Shown: positions 1 to 9,131 of the stretch, piece after piece
Position numbering within the stretch: position 1 is the stretch's first letter
Layout: every line of letters begins with the position of its first letter
Assembly: GCA_964502145.1 (NCBI GenBank)
Contig: CAZCVI010000033.1
Location: forward strand, 8,697-72,696
Source of the DNA: CAZCVI01 sp964502145
Lineage (GTDB): Bacteria > Acidobacteriota > Aminicenantia > UBA2199
Reading direction: 5' to 3'
Length of the DNA stretch: 64,000 nucleotides
The notes under the pieces: model-generated
Seen by the model: only the letters and a program-made list of their open reading frames with translations
Databases searched by the model: none
Told to the model about the DNA's origin: nothing
Position numbers and translations under genes: made by a program

Positions 1-1
1 T

Positions 2-2905
2 GGTGTGGGTCGTGTGGCTATCAGCCCCGACGGCATTACCTGGACCCCTGTGGCTGCCGGTATTAGCAACCAGTTGAGCGGCATGTATTATGCAAACGGC
101 AAGTTTATTGCCGCTGCCAGTGGCCCCAATGCTTTTTCCAGTACAAATGGTGTGTCTTGGACAAGATTAACCCTCCCAGGCGCCGATCCATACCTGAACA
201 ATATTTCTATTTGTTATGGGAATGGTTTATGGGTGTTGGGTGGTGGCAAAGGTCAGATTTTCACCAGCCCCAATGGCACTACCTGGACCAAGCGGAATTC
301 TGGGCAGATTAACCACGTCATGGCATTGACCTGGACCGGACAGCATTATGTGGGTTGTGGTGATGCCAACAATGTGGGTTGTTCTATGGTCATGGCTAGT
401 GAGGACGGCATAACCTGGGTGCGCGATCGGACCGATAAATACCGTGGCTTACTGGGCACTGCCAGCAATGGCACCCATGTGGTTTGCGTGGGCATCAAAG
501 AACTAATTGTCTGGAATACCGTTGGTGGTGTGGGTGATGGCAATGGCTGTGCCAATACTCCGCCCCCGCCTGTTGGCCCCACCATTACTATTACTTCCCC
601 TACCAGCACTACCAAATGGGCCCCCGGTGCCACCCAGAACATTACCTGGAGAAGCTCTAAAAAATACGACCACGTGGATATCGAATATTATAACGGCAAG
701 AGCTGGTCAGTAGTTGTAAGTGGGACAGCCGATGATGGTTCTCATCCTTGGGTTGTTCCCAATACGCCCACCACCAGTGCCAGAATTTGGATGAAGGGTT
801 TTGAAACGGCGGGTAATGCGGCTGATTATTCCGACTATTTTACCATTAGCGGCACCGCACCCACCGAGAACAGTATCAACATAACGTATCCCAATGGCGG
901 TGAAACGTTACCCGCAGGTGGCCAACAGAATATCACCTGGAGGACTACCGGCAATATCAATACCGTGGATATCGAATATACCCTGGATGGAACAAAATGG
1001 ACACCCATGGTTACCGGTACAGCAAATGATGGGTCCTATATCTGGACTGTGCCCACGACTATGTCAACCAAATGCAAAATCTGGATGAAAGGGTGGGGCA
1101 CAAACGGTAATGACACCGATTACACGGATGCGACTTTCTCTATTGGTGCTTCTATTATTATTACCGCTCCCAATGGTGGCGAGAATTGGAGTGCAGGTTC
1201 CACCCAAAACATTACTTGGAATACCGTGGGTACAGTGGGTAATGTTAAAGTAGATTATTCTCTTAATATGGGTAATAGTTGGGCCAACATTGTCCCTTCT
1301 ACACCCAATGATGGTTCCCTTCCTTGGACTTTACCCGCCACGCAATCCTCGCAATGTTTGGTCCGGCTCAGCGAGATTTCGGGTGGTAAAGTTAGCGATA
1401 CAAGCAACGCCGTGTTTACTATCGGTGGTGAGCCCTCGCTGGTAGTGGATAAATCTGCGCTGACGTTCAGTGCTGTACAAGCTCATGCAGATCAGGGTAT
1501 TCAGACTATCAATATTACGAATGGTGGCGGTGGTACACTGAACTGGAATGCCTCTTCCAATGCCGCGTGGTTAACTATTGCTCCAAGCTCTGGAACTGGC
1601 AATGGGCCGCTGGCCGTGTATGCCAATCCCAGTGGTTTGGATATAGGGACTTATACTGGCACGATCACCATTACTGATACAAAAGCGACCAACTCTCCCC
1701 TGAATATTACCGTGACCTTTCATGTGCTGGGTTCCGGTCAGGATATGGCACCTTTTGGAACATTGGCTACTCCGATCAATGGAAGTACCGGTGTCAGTGG
1801 TTCCGTGGCTATAACTGGCTGGGCTTTGGATGATATTGAAGTAGCCAGTGTTAAAATTTACCGTCAGGTGAATGGCGAACTCTCTTATATCGGTGATGCT
1901 ACATTTGTCGAAGGTTCACGTCCCGATGTCGAGGTTTCCTATCCTGATTATCCCTATAATTATCGTGCAGGTTGGGGATACATGATGCTCACCAATTTTG
2001 TACCCGATGGTCAGTTGATTTTGACCGCCATTGCCGCCGATAATACAGGGCATGAGTTCGAATTGGGTACCACGACCATCACCTTGGATAACACCCATGC
2101 GGTAAAACCCTTTGGCGCGATTGATTCTCCCAGCCAGGGTGGTACGATCGCGGGTAAACCGTATCGGAACAATGGCTGGGCCTTAACTCCCATGCCCAAC
2201 AAGATACCAACCAACGGTTCTACTATCAATGTGTATATCGATGGCGTGGCTATTGGCAAGGCAACTTATAACTTGTACCGGTCTGATATCGCGCAACTCT
2301 TCCCTGGTTATGCCAACAGCAACAATTCCTGGGGATATTTTGACATTGATACCACTGCTTACAGCAATGGTTTGCATACCATCCAATGGAGTGTTACCGA
2401 TAATGCTGGAAATTCCGATGGTGTGGGTTCACGATATTTTAAGATCATGAATACCAGTGCCAGAAGTGCAGCGGCCACTAGCCAGAGCCAACCGAATACT
2501 ATTGGCTTGTCGCACCATCAATTAAAAGCCAACCTGACCCCCAGTAAGACTTCCCCCAATGCCGTGAGTATAAAAACCGGCTACAGTGATTCCGGTCCGG
2601 ATAGCGAAGTAACCCCTGATAGCCAGGGTGTTCTGGATGTGCAGATGAATGAAACCGGGCGTATCCAGATCGCGCTGACCCCGAGTACTACCACCGCGAG
2701 AAATTGTACCGGTTATATGGTAGTCAATGGTCAGAGGCGTCCTCTTCCCGTGGGTTCATCTTTGGACGCACAGAACGGAGTGTTTTATTGGCAGGCGGGC
2801 CCAGGTTTTGTGGGCCGTTATGACCTCGTTTTCGACATCTCCGAGAACGGAAAAACCAGTAAAAAAGAGATTCATGTAACTATTCTGCCCGGGTCCACCA
2901 AATAA
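2..2905 (+). CDS. Surface beta-propeller/Ig/BACON multidomain protein (5' end missing)
   Basis: The reading frame is open to the left edge of the window, so the start and any signal peptide are missing. About 967 codons remain. Residues 1-180 contain sialidase/BNR-like repeats with recurring W-T-P and S-x-D/N-G-x-x-W motifs. Three tandem Ig-like repeats of about 95 residues follow (roughly 195-475), each starting with I-T-x-P-x-G-G/T and containing Q-N-I-T-W; they resemble the Kre9/KNH-type Ig domain. A BACON-like domain lies at about 478-575, then two further Ig-like domains (about 580-820) and a C-terminal beta-rich domain. No catalytic residues are evident. This is most likely a secreted or surface adhesion/carbohydrate-binding protein. 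It is separated from the glycan operon by a hairpin and a repeat element. Confidence 0.85.
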   Translation, partial: GVGRVAISPDGITWTPVAAGISNQLSGMYYANGKFIAAASGPNAFSSTNGVSWTRLTLPGADPYLNNISICYGNGLWVLGGGKGQIFTSPNGTTWTKRNSGQINHVMALTWTGQHYVGCGDANNVGCSMVMASEDGITWVRDRTDKYRGLLGTASNGTHVVCVGIKELIVWNTVGGVGDGNGCANTPPPPVGPTITITSPTSTTKWAPGATQNITWRSSKKYDHVDIEYYNGKSWSVVVSGTADDGSHPWVVPNTPTTSARIWMKGFETAGNAADYSDYFTISGTAPTENSINITYPNGGETLPAGGQQNITWRTTGNINTVDIEYTLDGTKWTPMVTGTANDGSYIWTVPTTMSTKCKIWMKGWGTNGNDTDYTDATFSIGASIIITAPNGGENWSAGSTQNITWNTVGTVGNVKVDYSLNMGNSWANIVPSTPNDGSLPWTLPATQSSQCLVRLSEISGGKVSDTSNAVFTIGGEPSLVVDKSALTFSAVQAHADQGIQTINITNGGGGTLNWNASSNAAWLTIAPSSGTGNGPLAVYANPSGLDIGTYTGTITITDTKATNSPLNITVTFHVLGSGQDMAPFGTLATPINGSTGVSGSVAITGWALDDIEVASVKIYRQVNGELSYIGDATFVEGSRPDVEVSYPDYPYNYRAGWGYMMLTNFVPDGQLILTAIAADNTGHEFELGTTTITLDNTHAVKPFGAIDSPSQGGTIAGKPYRNNGWALTPMPNKIPTNGSTINVYIDGVAIGKATYNLYRSDIAQLFPGYANSNNSWGYFDIDTTAYSNGLHTIQWSVTDNAGNSDGVGSRYFKIMNTSARSAAATSQSQPNTIGLSHHQLKANLTPSKTSPNAVSIKTGYSDSGPDSEVTPDSQGVLDVQMNETGRIQIALTPSTTTARNCTGYMVVNGQRRPLPVGSSLDAQNGVFYWQAGPGFVGRYDLVFDISENGKTSKKEIHVTILPGSTK

Positions 2906-2940
2906 CCAGGGGAACCGGTATTTTATAAATTCCCGCGTGG

Positions 2941-2983
2941 CCTGTGGGGACTCTGCATCATCTGCAAAAAGAGTCCCCACAGG
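2941..2983. repeat. Perfect 13-bp inverted repeat (hairpin)
   Basis: The arms at 2941-2953 and 2971-2983 are exact reverse complements (CCTGTGGGGACTC and GAGTCCCCACAGG) with a 17-nt loop. It lies 36 bp after the stop of the surface protein. The stem is strong and GC-rich, but no T-tract follows on either strand. It could be a rho-independent-like or stabilising 3' hairpin, but it is not a canonical terminator. Confidence 0.7.
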
Positions 2984-3013
2984 TGCGCGTCTAAAAGATG
3001 GAAGTGCCCGCTT

Positions 3014-3188
3014 CCTGAATTCACCATCATTTTTAAAAAGCACCATGGATAATCGTGGCAAGCTGGACTTACTGGACAAGCTGGACAAGCTGGACAAAAT
3101 TCAAAGGTTTTGGAAAGTCCAGTTGGTCCAGAATGTCCAGTATGTCCAGATAGTCCAGTCTTTTCTGAAATGTGATGGTGAATTCAGG
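3014..3188 (+). repeat. Family A inverted minisatellite element (complete, with terminal inverted repeats)
   Basis: This 175-bp element is bounded by a perfect 16-bp terminal inverted repeat, CCTGAATTCACCATCA at 3014-3029 and its reverse complement at 3173-3188. Inside are a small imperfect hairpin (CCATGG-ATAA-TCGTGG), a left arm of four 9-bp units (CTGGAC plus a triplet), a centre containing TCAAAGGTTTTGG, and a right arm of five units (GTCCAG plus a triplet). It ends 34 bp before the start of the radical SAM gene. No transposase is nearby, so it resembles a MITE-sized, non-autonomous element. Confidence 0.85.
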
Positions 3189-3222
3189 TCTTTACCATGC
3201 CACAATTATTTAAGGACGTTTT

Positions 3223-4926
3223 ATGAGATCAGAAAAAGAAAAAAAAGAGTATAGGAAAGTTTTACTTTTAAAAGTACCCCATTGCATTCATCCCGATGCC
3301 ATACCTGAGGGTGACGCTTTTCGTTTAAAACACACCTTCCGGCCCATCCCTTCATTTGCCTTGGCTTCACTGTGTGCCTTCTTGGAAAAGCACAATACCT
3401 TCGGTTATGACATCAAGGCTGTAGATATCAATATCGAAGCCTACCGCAAACTGGGTGTTGCCGTGGATATCTACGAGTACCCCGCCCTATTAGAAGAACA
3501 CATTAAAAACCGGGACTATGACGTGCTGGGGATTTCCATCATGTTTGTGTTTAATATCCGCTGGTTGGAAGCGACTGTGGCCCTGTCACGGAAATATCAC
3601 CCCCAGGCTAAAATTATCGTGGGTGGCGGATACCCCACTATCTTCCCGGAGAAATGTTTGAAAGACCTTGATGTGGATACCGTGGTGATTGGCGAGGGTG
3701 AAGCCACACTGGTTAATGTCCTCAATCTATACAATGGCTTCTCTGATGCTCCCTTCGAGGAGAAGTACCCGTTGGGTGGCTACGCTGAAAAAAACGCTGA
3801 TGGGTCCGTTCACCTCGTGCCCCTGACCCGTTTTATTGATATGAATGACATTCCCGTGGCTGCCTGGCATTACCTCGATGTGGAGAAATATTTTAAGAAC
3901 AGCGGCGAACGCATGTTGTCTATTGAGGGCGTCCGTGGCTGCCCGTACCGTTGCACCTTCTGCAATACCCAGCTCTCCTGGGGATACAAACTACGGTACA
4001 AAAAAGTGGATACACTTATTGCCGAGATGCTCGACCTGGATAAGAAATACCACGCCCTATTGCATTTTGTCGACGACAACCGCTCCGTCAATCGCCAATG
4101 GATGATTGATTTCCTGCACCGGGTATTAGAGAATAATATCGTGTTGGAACCCGTGCCCTCCAGTTTCCATGCCAATCACTTGGATGAGGAGATCGTCGGG
4201 TTGTTGAAAAAAGCCGGTATCAAAACCGTGGGTATTGCCGTGGAAACGGGTTCACCCGAAATGCAAAAACATTTGCAAAAGAACCTCGACTTTGACAAGG
4301 TAGAGAAAGTCGTGGAATGGATCAAGGCGCAAAATATGCGCGTGCATATCAACTATTTATTCGGCTTTCCCAACGAATCCATGGCACAGATCCAACAGAC
4401 CCTGGCCGTGGCCCGCCGTTTTAACGCCCATTCCAACCAGTTTTTGATCCTGGTGCCCTATCCCGGCACAAAAATATTTGCAGAAGCCGAGGCTGCCAAA
4501 CTACTACGCTTCGATGAGAATGATCTCGATAACTTTGAGCCCCGCCGTTCCAATTACCTCTATTCCGAGGAATGGAACGCCGCGCAATTGGAAGAGATTA
4601 TCTACGATACCAACATCGAATTGAATTTTATCAACAACCCCTCCCTCAAACAACCCGGCCAGATCGACAATTTTTTGGAATACTGCGAGAACTTGTTGCT
4701 CCGTATTCCCGGCCATATTGCCTCGTACCTAGTAGTGGCGTATATCTGGAAACAAAAAAACCAGATGGACCTCTATGAAAAAAATTATAGGGATGCCATC
4801 CAGTGTTTTAAAGAAAAAGGGACGTATGAGACTTTTTTTAAGTACTTGGACTGGGACTATCCGGTAGTGAACGAATTTAAGCAATTTCTCCGGGAACAGG
4901 GACTCACGATTCCCTGTCCCGCGTAA
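3223..4926 (+). CDS. B12-binding-domain radical SAM protein
   Basis: The 567-residue product has an N-terminal cobalamin-binding-type Rossmann domain (about 10-180, with G-G-G-Y-P-T and G-E-G-E-A-T motifs). A radical SAM core follows, with the cluster motif C240-P-Y-R-C244-T-F-C247. The lower-axial D-x-H-x-x-G histidine motif of methionine synthase is not obvious, which is common in this subfamily. These enzymes perform radical methylations or rearrangements on unactivated carbons, but the substrate cannot be told from sequence. A good ribosome site (AAGGAC, 3212-3217) fixes the ATG start. It is the first gene of the glycan run and lies just after a family A hairpin, so modification of a sugar or lipid carrier is a reasonable inference. 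Confidence 0.85.
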   Translation: MRSEKEKKEYRKVLLLKVPHCIHPDAIPEGDAFRLKHTFRPIPSFALASLCAFLEKHNTFGYDIKAVDINIEAYRKLGVAVDIYEYPALLEEHIKNRDYDVLGISIMFVFNIRWLEATVALSRKYHPQAKIIVGGGYPTIFPEKCLKDLDVDTVVIGEGEATLVNVLNLYNGFSDAPFEEKYPLGGYAEKNADGSVHLVPLTRFIDMNDIPVAAWHYLDVEKYFKNSGERMLSIEGVRGCPYRCTFCNTQLSWGYKLRYKKVDTLIAEMLDLDKKYHALLHFVDDNRSVNRQWMIDFLHRVLENNIVLEPVPSSFHANHLDEEIVGLLKKAGIKTVGIAVETGSPEMQKHLQKNLDFDKVEKVVEWIKAQNMRVHINYLFGFPNESMAQIQQTLAVARRFNAHSNQFLILVPYPGTKIFAEAEAAKLLRFDENDLDNFEPRRSNYLYSEEWNAAQLEEIIYDTNIELNFINNPSLKQPGQIDNFLEYCENLLLRIPGHIASYLVVAYIWKQKNQMDLYEKNYRDAIQCFKEKGTYETFFKYLDWDYPVVNEFKQFLREQGLTIPCPA

Positions 4927-4939
4927 ACAGAGGTGCCTT

Positions 4940-5938
4940 TTGTTAAATGATAAAGTAATATTAATCACCGGTGGAACCGGTAGCTTCGGTCATAAATTCA
5001 CCGAGCGCATATTTCAGAATTACAATCCCAGAAAGATCATCATTTATTCCCGCGATGAGTACAAGCAATACTTGATGCAGAAGCGTTTTGAACCTTACCT
5101 CAAACGGATGCGATTTTTCATAGGCGATGTTCGTGATCAGGAGCGGCTTTACCGTGCTTTTGAAGGGGTGGACGTAGTGATTCATGCCGCTGCCTTAAAA
5201 CATGTGCCAGCCATGGAATACAACCCTATCGAGGCGGTTAAAACCAACATCCATGGTGCGGAAAATATTATCAATGCCGCGTTAGACCGGAAGGTAGAGA
5301 AAGTCATTGCCCTGTCCACTGATAAATCCGTGTATCCGGTGAATCTGTATGGGGCGACCAAGATGGTGTCGGACAAACTTTTTGTCAATGCCAATGCCTA
5401 TCGTGGCACAAAAGAGATTGCCTTTAGCGTGGTGCGTTATGGTAATGTCGCTGGCAGTCGTGGTTCTGTCATTCCATTTTTTAATTCCTTGTTAGCAAGT
5501 GGCAAGCAGGAGTTGCCGATCACCGATGCGGCTATGACCCGTTTTTGGATCAGTTTGGATGAAGGCGTGGACCTCGTGTTCAGGGCGATTGAAGACTCCC
5601 ACGGTAGCGAAATTTATGTCTCCAAGATACCCTCCTTTAAAATCACCGATCTTGCCCAGGCCATGTGTCCCGAAGCCAAACAAGTCGACGTGGGCATGCG
5701 CGAGGGCGAGAAGTTGCATGAATTGATGGTCACTGTCGAGGATTCCCGTACTGCTTATGATTATGGCAAGTTCTTTATTATTTACCCCGATACCAATTGG
5801 TGGGACAAGAGCCGTCATTTTACTCCCGGCGGTATCAAGGTACAACCCAATTTTGTTTATGCCTCCAACACCAATGACCAGTGGCTCACTGTTGCCGATA
5901 TCCGCGAGCGTTTAAGCCAGCTCAATATTGTGCTCTAA
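4940..5938 (+). CDS. pseB: UDP-GlcNAc 4,6-dehydratase/5-epimerase (inverting)
   Basis: This 332-residue extended SDR matches PseB/FlaA1, the first step of pseudaminic acid synthesis, which converts UDP-GlcNAc to UDP-2-acetamido-2,6-dideoxy-beta-L-arabino-hexos-4-ulose. The NAD(P) motif G11-G-T-G-S-F-G17 is present, as are the S-T-D-K segment and the catalytic Y137-G-A-T-K141. The family signature A-A-L-K-H-V-P is also visible. The start is a TTG at 4940 preceded by AGAGGTG, and no in-frame ATG gives the full nucleotide-binding fold. PseC follows after two bases, which confirms the pathway. Confidence 0.95.
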   Translation: MLNDKVILITGGTGSFGHKFTERIFQNYNPRKIIIYSRDEYKQYLMQKRFEPYLKRMRFFIGDVRDQERLYRAFEGVDVVIHAAALKHVPAMEYNPIEAVKTNIHGAENIINAALDRKVEKVIALSTDKSVYPVNLYGATKMVSDKLFVNANAYRGTKEIAFSVVRYGNVAGSRGSVIPFFNSLLASGKQELPITDAAMTRFWISLDEGVDLVFRAIEDSHGSEIYVSKIPSFKITDLAQAMCPEAKQVDVGMREGEKLHELMVTVEDSRTAYDYGKFFIIYPDTNWWDKSRHFTPGGIKVQPNFVYASNTNDQWLTVADIRERLSQLNIVL

Positions 5939-5940
5939 CC

Positions 5941-7191
5941 ATGTTAAACTACGGAAAACATTGGCTCGACAACGATGATATCGCTGCTATGGCCGCGGTA
6001 CTAAAATCGGATTTTCTCACCCAAGGCCCACAGGTAGGTCTATTCGAACAAGCCATTGCTGCCTATGTCGGTTGCCAGTATGCTGTGGCTGTCAGTAGCG
6101 GCACCGCTGCCCTGCATATTGCTGTGGCCGCATTAAAACAAGAACGGCTTCCCACAGGAAGCATGCCCCCCTTTTCCGGCATTACTGCCCCCAATACTTT
6201 TGTAGCCAGTGCCAATTGTTTGTGCTACAATGGTTTAGAACCCGATTTTGCCGATATTGACCCCCTGAATTATTCGATTGATCCTCTGGCCATAAAAAAA
6301 CGCCTGACCCCGCGAACCCGCATCATCATCCCTGTTCATTTCGCTGGACAAGCCTGTGATATGGAAGCCATATCCAGGTTAAAAGAGAATCCAGGCGCGG
6401 GATTTGGCCCATTGTATATCATTGAGGATGCTTCCCACGCGATTGGTAGTCGCTATGCAAATGGGAAACCAGTCGGTTCATGTTGTTACTCTGATATGAC
6501 CGTTTTTTCCTTTCACCCGGTTAAAACCATTGCCACCGGTGAGGGCGGTCTCATTACCACCAATGATAAAGACCTGTACGAACGTTTGCTGTTGCTGCGC
6601 AGTCATGGTATCACCAAGGACCATGCCAAATTAAAATATCATCACACTAGCTTCGCTCCTCTTGACCCCGTATTTGCCGATGATGTCGCTCCAGCCGCGC
6701 CCTGGTATTATGAAATGCAAGCCCTCGGTTTTAATTATCGTATGACCGATATACAGGCCGCGTTAGGCACCAGTCAGATGAAAAAGATCGCTGGGTTTGT
6801 CACGCGCCGCCGCCAGATCGTGGACATGTATAACCTGGCCTTTAAATCCCTTAACGGCGTAACCATCCCCTATGAAAAACCCGGTCTGTACTCCGCGTTT
6901 CACCTCTATGTATTAAAATTTGATTTCGCCTACCTCTGCAAAAGTCGCCCACAGGTGATGAAAGAGCTGCTTCAACAGGGCATTGGCACCCAGGTGCATT
7001 ATATTCCTGTTCATTTACAACCCTTTTACCGCGAAAATTTCTCCTTCACACCCGGCGATTTTCCCCATGCCGAAGCTTACTATCAACAATGTCTCAGTAT
7101 CCCGCTGTATCCCAAAATGACAGATGCCGAGGTAGAACAGGTTATCACTGCCATCGTGGCTTTAACCGAACCAAAACACGGCAATAAATAA
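5941..7191 (+). CDS. pseC: UDP-4-amino-4,6-dideoxy-sugar aminotransferase
   Basis: This 416-residue DegT/DnrJ/EryC1-family PLP enzyme corresponds to PseC, which transaminates the 4-keto product of PseB. The PLP lysine is K195 in the F-H-P-V-K-T-I context followed by T-G-E-G-G. The E-D-A-S-H-A-I-G motif and the C-terminal dimer segment are present, and the length is slightly above the usual 380-390. The frame is open further upstream, but the ATG at 5941, two bases after the pseB stop, gives the family N-terminus (M-L-N-Y-G-K-H-W). It belongs to the same operon as pseB. Confidence 0.95.
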   Translation: MLNYGKHWLDNDDIAAMAAVLKSDFLTQGPQVGLFEQAIAAYVGCQYAVAVSSGTAALHIAVAALKQERLPTGSMPPFSGITAPNTFVASANCLCYNGLEPDFADIDPLNYSIDPLAIKKRLTPRTRIIIPVHFAGQACDMEAISRLKENPGAGFGPLYIIEDASHAIGSRYANGKPVGSCCYSDMTVFSFHPVKTIATGEGGLITTNDKDLYERLLLLRSHGITKDHAKLKYHHTSFAPLDPVFADDVAPAAPWYYEMQALGFNYRMTDIQAALGTSQMKKIAGFVTRRRQIVDMYNLAFKSLNGVTIPYEKPGLYSAFHLYVLKFDFAYLCKSRPQVMKELLQQGIGTQVHYIPVHLQPFYRENFSFTPGDFPHAEAYYQQCLSIPLYPKMTDAEVEQVITAIVALTEPKHGNK

Positions 7192-7242
7192 TAATTATAG
7201 AATTTTCGAATTATCGAACCTTAGATAATCAAAGGATGTTTC

Positions 7243-9051
7243 ATGAAACAATTACCCCATGTAATTTTAGAAACTGCCAATTTTCACGGCGGTAATGTCC
7301 CGTTACTCAAACAAACCGTCGCGGAATTTTCCCATTTAACCCAGCAATACCCCGATATTGCCATTAAATTCCATGCGTTTAAACCCGAAAATGTCATGAT
7401 GCCCGATTTTTCCTGGTATCCAGTCATCAAGAATTTTTTTATTCCTGACCCGTTATGGGCCGAACTGATCACTTTTTCCTTAGAAAAGGGGTTTCAGGTT
7501 TGGTTGGACCTCTTCTGCGTGTATGGGGTGGAGATATTGGCCAAGAATATCGCCCGTATCAGGGGTATCAAAATGCAGCCTTCCATTCTGGACAATCGCG
7601 AAATCAGTGCCGCGCTTGAGCCATTGGATTTGTCTGACAAAGAGTTGATTGTGAATATTTCCGGGCTTGAAATTTCCCGTATTGAGAATTATATCAGACA
7701 GTTTGAGCGTTTTCATTTTAAAAATATTGTCTTGCAGTTGGGGTTCCAAGATTTCCCCACCAGGATTGAAGATTCTTCCTTGAATAAAATTTCTATCCTT
7801 CAAGCCGTTTTCCCCAGTTGTGCCATCAGTTATGCCGACCATATTTCCGCCACAGAGAGTCGTTTGGCCGTGAATTTCCCCGTGTATGCCCATGTGAAAG
7901 GGTGTTCTTATATTGAAAAACATATCTGCCAGAGTCGTGCCACCACCCAGTATGATGCTGTGGCTGCACTGGAATGTAGCGAGGTAGAGCTCATGCTGGC
8001 AGATATTAAAAATGTACAACACAGCCTAAACACCGGCTTTGTAACCGCCAATGAAAAGAAATATTACGATAAATCGATCCAGAAACCCGTGTTGGCAAAA
8101 AATCTAAATCCCGGTCAACTGGTCGCCCCACAGGATGTGATTTTTCGGCGTACCGATAAACCCGGTCTCAATTACCATGAAATGCAAGACCTTCAGGAGC
8201 GTTTTTTTCAACTCGCGCAGCCGTTGGTTCCTGGCGCTACCGTGACTGTAAACGATTATAAGAAACCACGGATCGCCGCTATTGTTGCCGCACGTATGGC
8301 GTCATCCCGTTTAAAGAAAAAAGCGATCCTGCCTATACATGGTGTCTCCTCAGTGGAGCGGTGCCTTGGCAATTGTTTGAAGTTTCCTTTTACCGATGAG
8401 GTTGTTTTAGCCACGTCCACTACTGAGGAGGATGCTGTTTTGGGGCAGTATACATTAAATGGCAGGGTCCGGTTTTGGCAGGGTGATCCAGAGGATGTCA
8501 TTTCCCGTTACCTTGGAGCATGCCAAGCTTACAATATTGATGTCATCATTCGCGTGACCGGTGATTGTCCGGTGGTGTCCCCCGAGATTGCCGAGTTTTT
8601 ATTAAAGGCCCATTTTGCCGCGGGAGCCGATTTTACCGAACCCCGGCGTTTTCCTGTGGGTGCCAACTGCCAGATTTATAATGTGGAAGCATTAAAGCGT
8701 GTCATCCAACTCGTAGGTCGCGCCGAATACTCCGAGCATATGACCCTTTATATGACCAATAACCCCGCTATTTTCAAAGTCAATTTTGTCGACTTGCCCG
8801 CAGAGTGGATACGGGACTATCGTTTGACCCTGGATTATCAAGAAGACCTCGATATGTTCAACGCCCTGTACGAAAAACTCGCCCAATTTAATCTTGACAG
8901 CACGCTGGTTAATGTGATCAAAATCCTGGACGAAAACCCGGCTATTCCCAAAATAAACGCCCACAAAACCCTAGTCTACAAGACCGACAAAGACCTAATT
9001 CGTCTCTTAAACGAAAAAACCACCATTACATCATCCCCGCATGTCCAGTAA
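7243..9051 (+). CDS. Fusion: NeuB/SAF-like synthase domain + CMP-sugar transferase (SpsF/PseF-like)
   Basis: This 602-residue bifunctional protein has a NeuB-like TIM-barrel at about 1-260. It keeps a glutamate (E10 in L-E-T-A-N-F-H-G-G), D199-H200 and E225-K226-H227, matching the catalytic and metal-binding positions of sialic acid synthases. A short SAF/antifreeze-like region follows (about 277-340, L-N-P-G-Q-L-V-A). From residue 343 it is an SpsF/PseF-type cytidylyltransferase (A-A-R-M-A-S-S-R-L, then R-V-T-G-D-C-P). No separate pseF is present, so the C-terminal half probably activates the nonulosonate with CTP. The N-terminal half is divergent from the stand-alone synthase at 12680. The last codons and stop (S-S-P-H-V-Q-stop) lie in a GTCCAG repeat array. 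Confidence 0.85.
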   Translation: MKQLPHVILETANFHGGNVPLLKQTVAEFSHLTQQYPDIAIKFHAFKPENVMMPDFSWYPVIKNFFIPDPLWAELITFSLEKGFQVWLDLFCVYGVEILAKNIARIRGIKMQPSILDNREISAALEPLDLSDKELIVNISGLEISRIENYIRQFERFHFKNIVLQLGFQDFPTRIEDSSLNKISILQAVFPSCAISYADHISATESRLAVNFPVYAHVKGCSYIEKHICQSRATTQYDAVAALECSEVELMLADIKNVQHSLNTGFVTANEKKYYDKSIQKPVLAKNLNPGQLVAPQDVIFRRTDKPGLNYHEMQDLQERFFQLAQPLVPGATVTVNDYKKPRIAAIVAARMASSRLKKKAILPIHGVSSVERCLGNCLKFPFTDEVVLATSTTEEDAVLGQYTLNGRVRFWQGDPEDVISRYLGACQAYNIDVIIRVTGDCPVVSPEIAEFLLKAHFAAGADFTEPRRFPVGANCQIYNVEALKRVIQLVGRAEYSEHMTLYMTNNPAIFKVNFVDLPAEWIRDYRLTLDYQEDLDMFNALYEKLAQFNLDSTLVNVIKILDENPAIPKINAHKTLVYKTDKDLIRLLNEKTTITSSPHVQ

Positions 9052-9102
9052 GTCCAGTAAGTCCAGCATGTCCAGATTGTCCAGTATGTCCAGTAAGTCC
9101 AC
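9043..9102 (+). repeat. Family A single-arm array (GTCCAG plus triplet)
   Basis: About seven 9-bp units of GTCCAG plus a variable triplet run in tandem, with the last hexamer degenerate (GTCCAC). The first unit is in frame with the upstream fusion gene and supplies its final V-Q and TAA stop. The array ends about 30 bp before the start of the cupin gene. The opposite (CTGGAC) arm is absent. Confidence 0.85.
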
Positions 9103-9131
9103 AGCAGACTCAAAAACGCGAGATAAATCCC

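Noticed and set aside
2937..3254. Open frame with L-D-K and V-Q-x repeats
   Set aside because: It is produced by translating the two arms of the family A element, and it runs into the radical SAM gene start.
5881..5940. Upstream extension of pseC
   Set aside because: It lies wholly inside the end of pseB; the ATG two bases after the pseB stop gives the normal PseC N-terminus.
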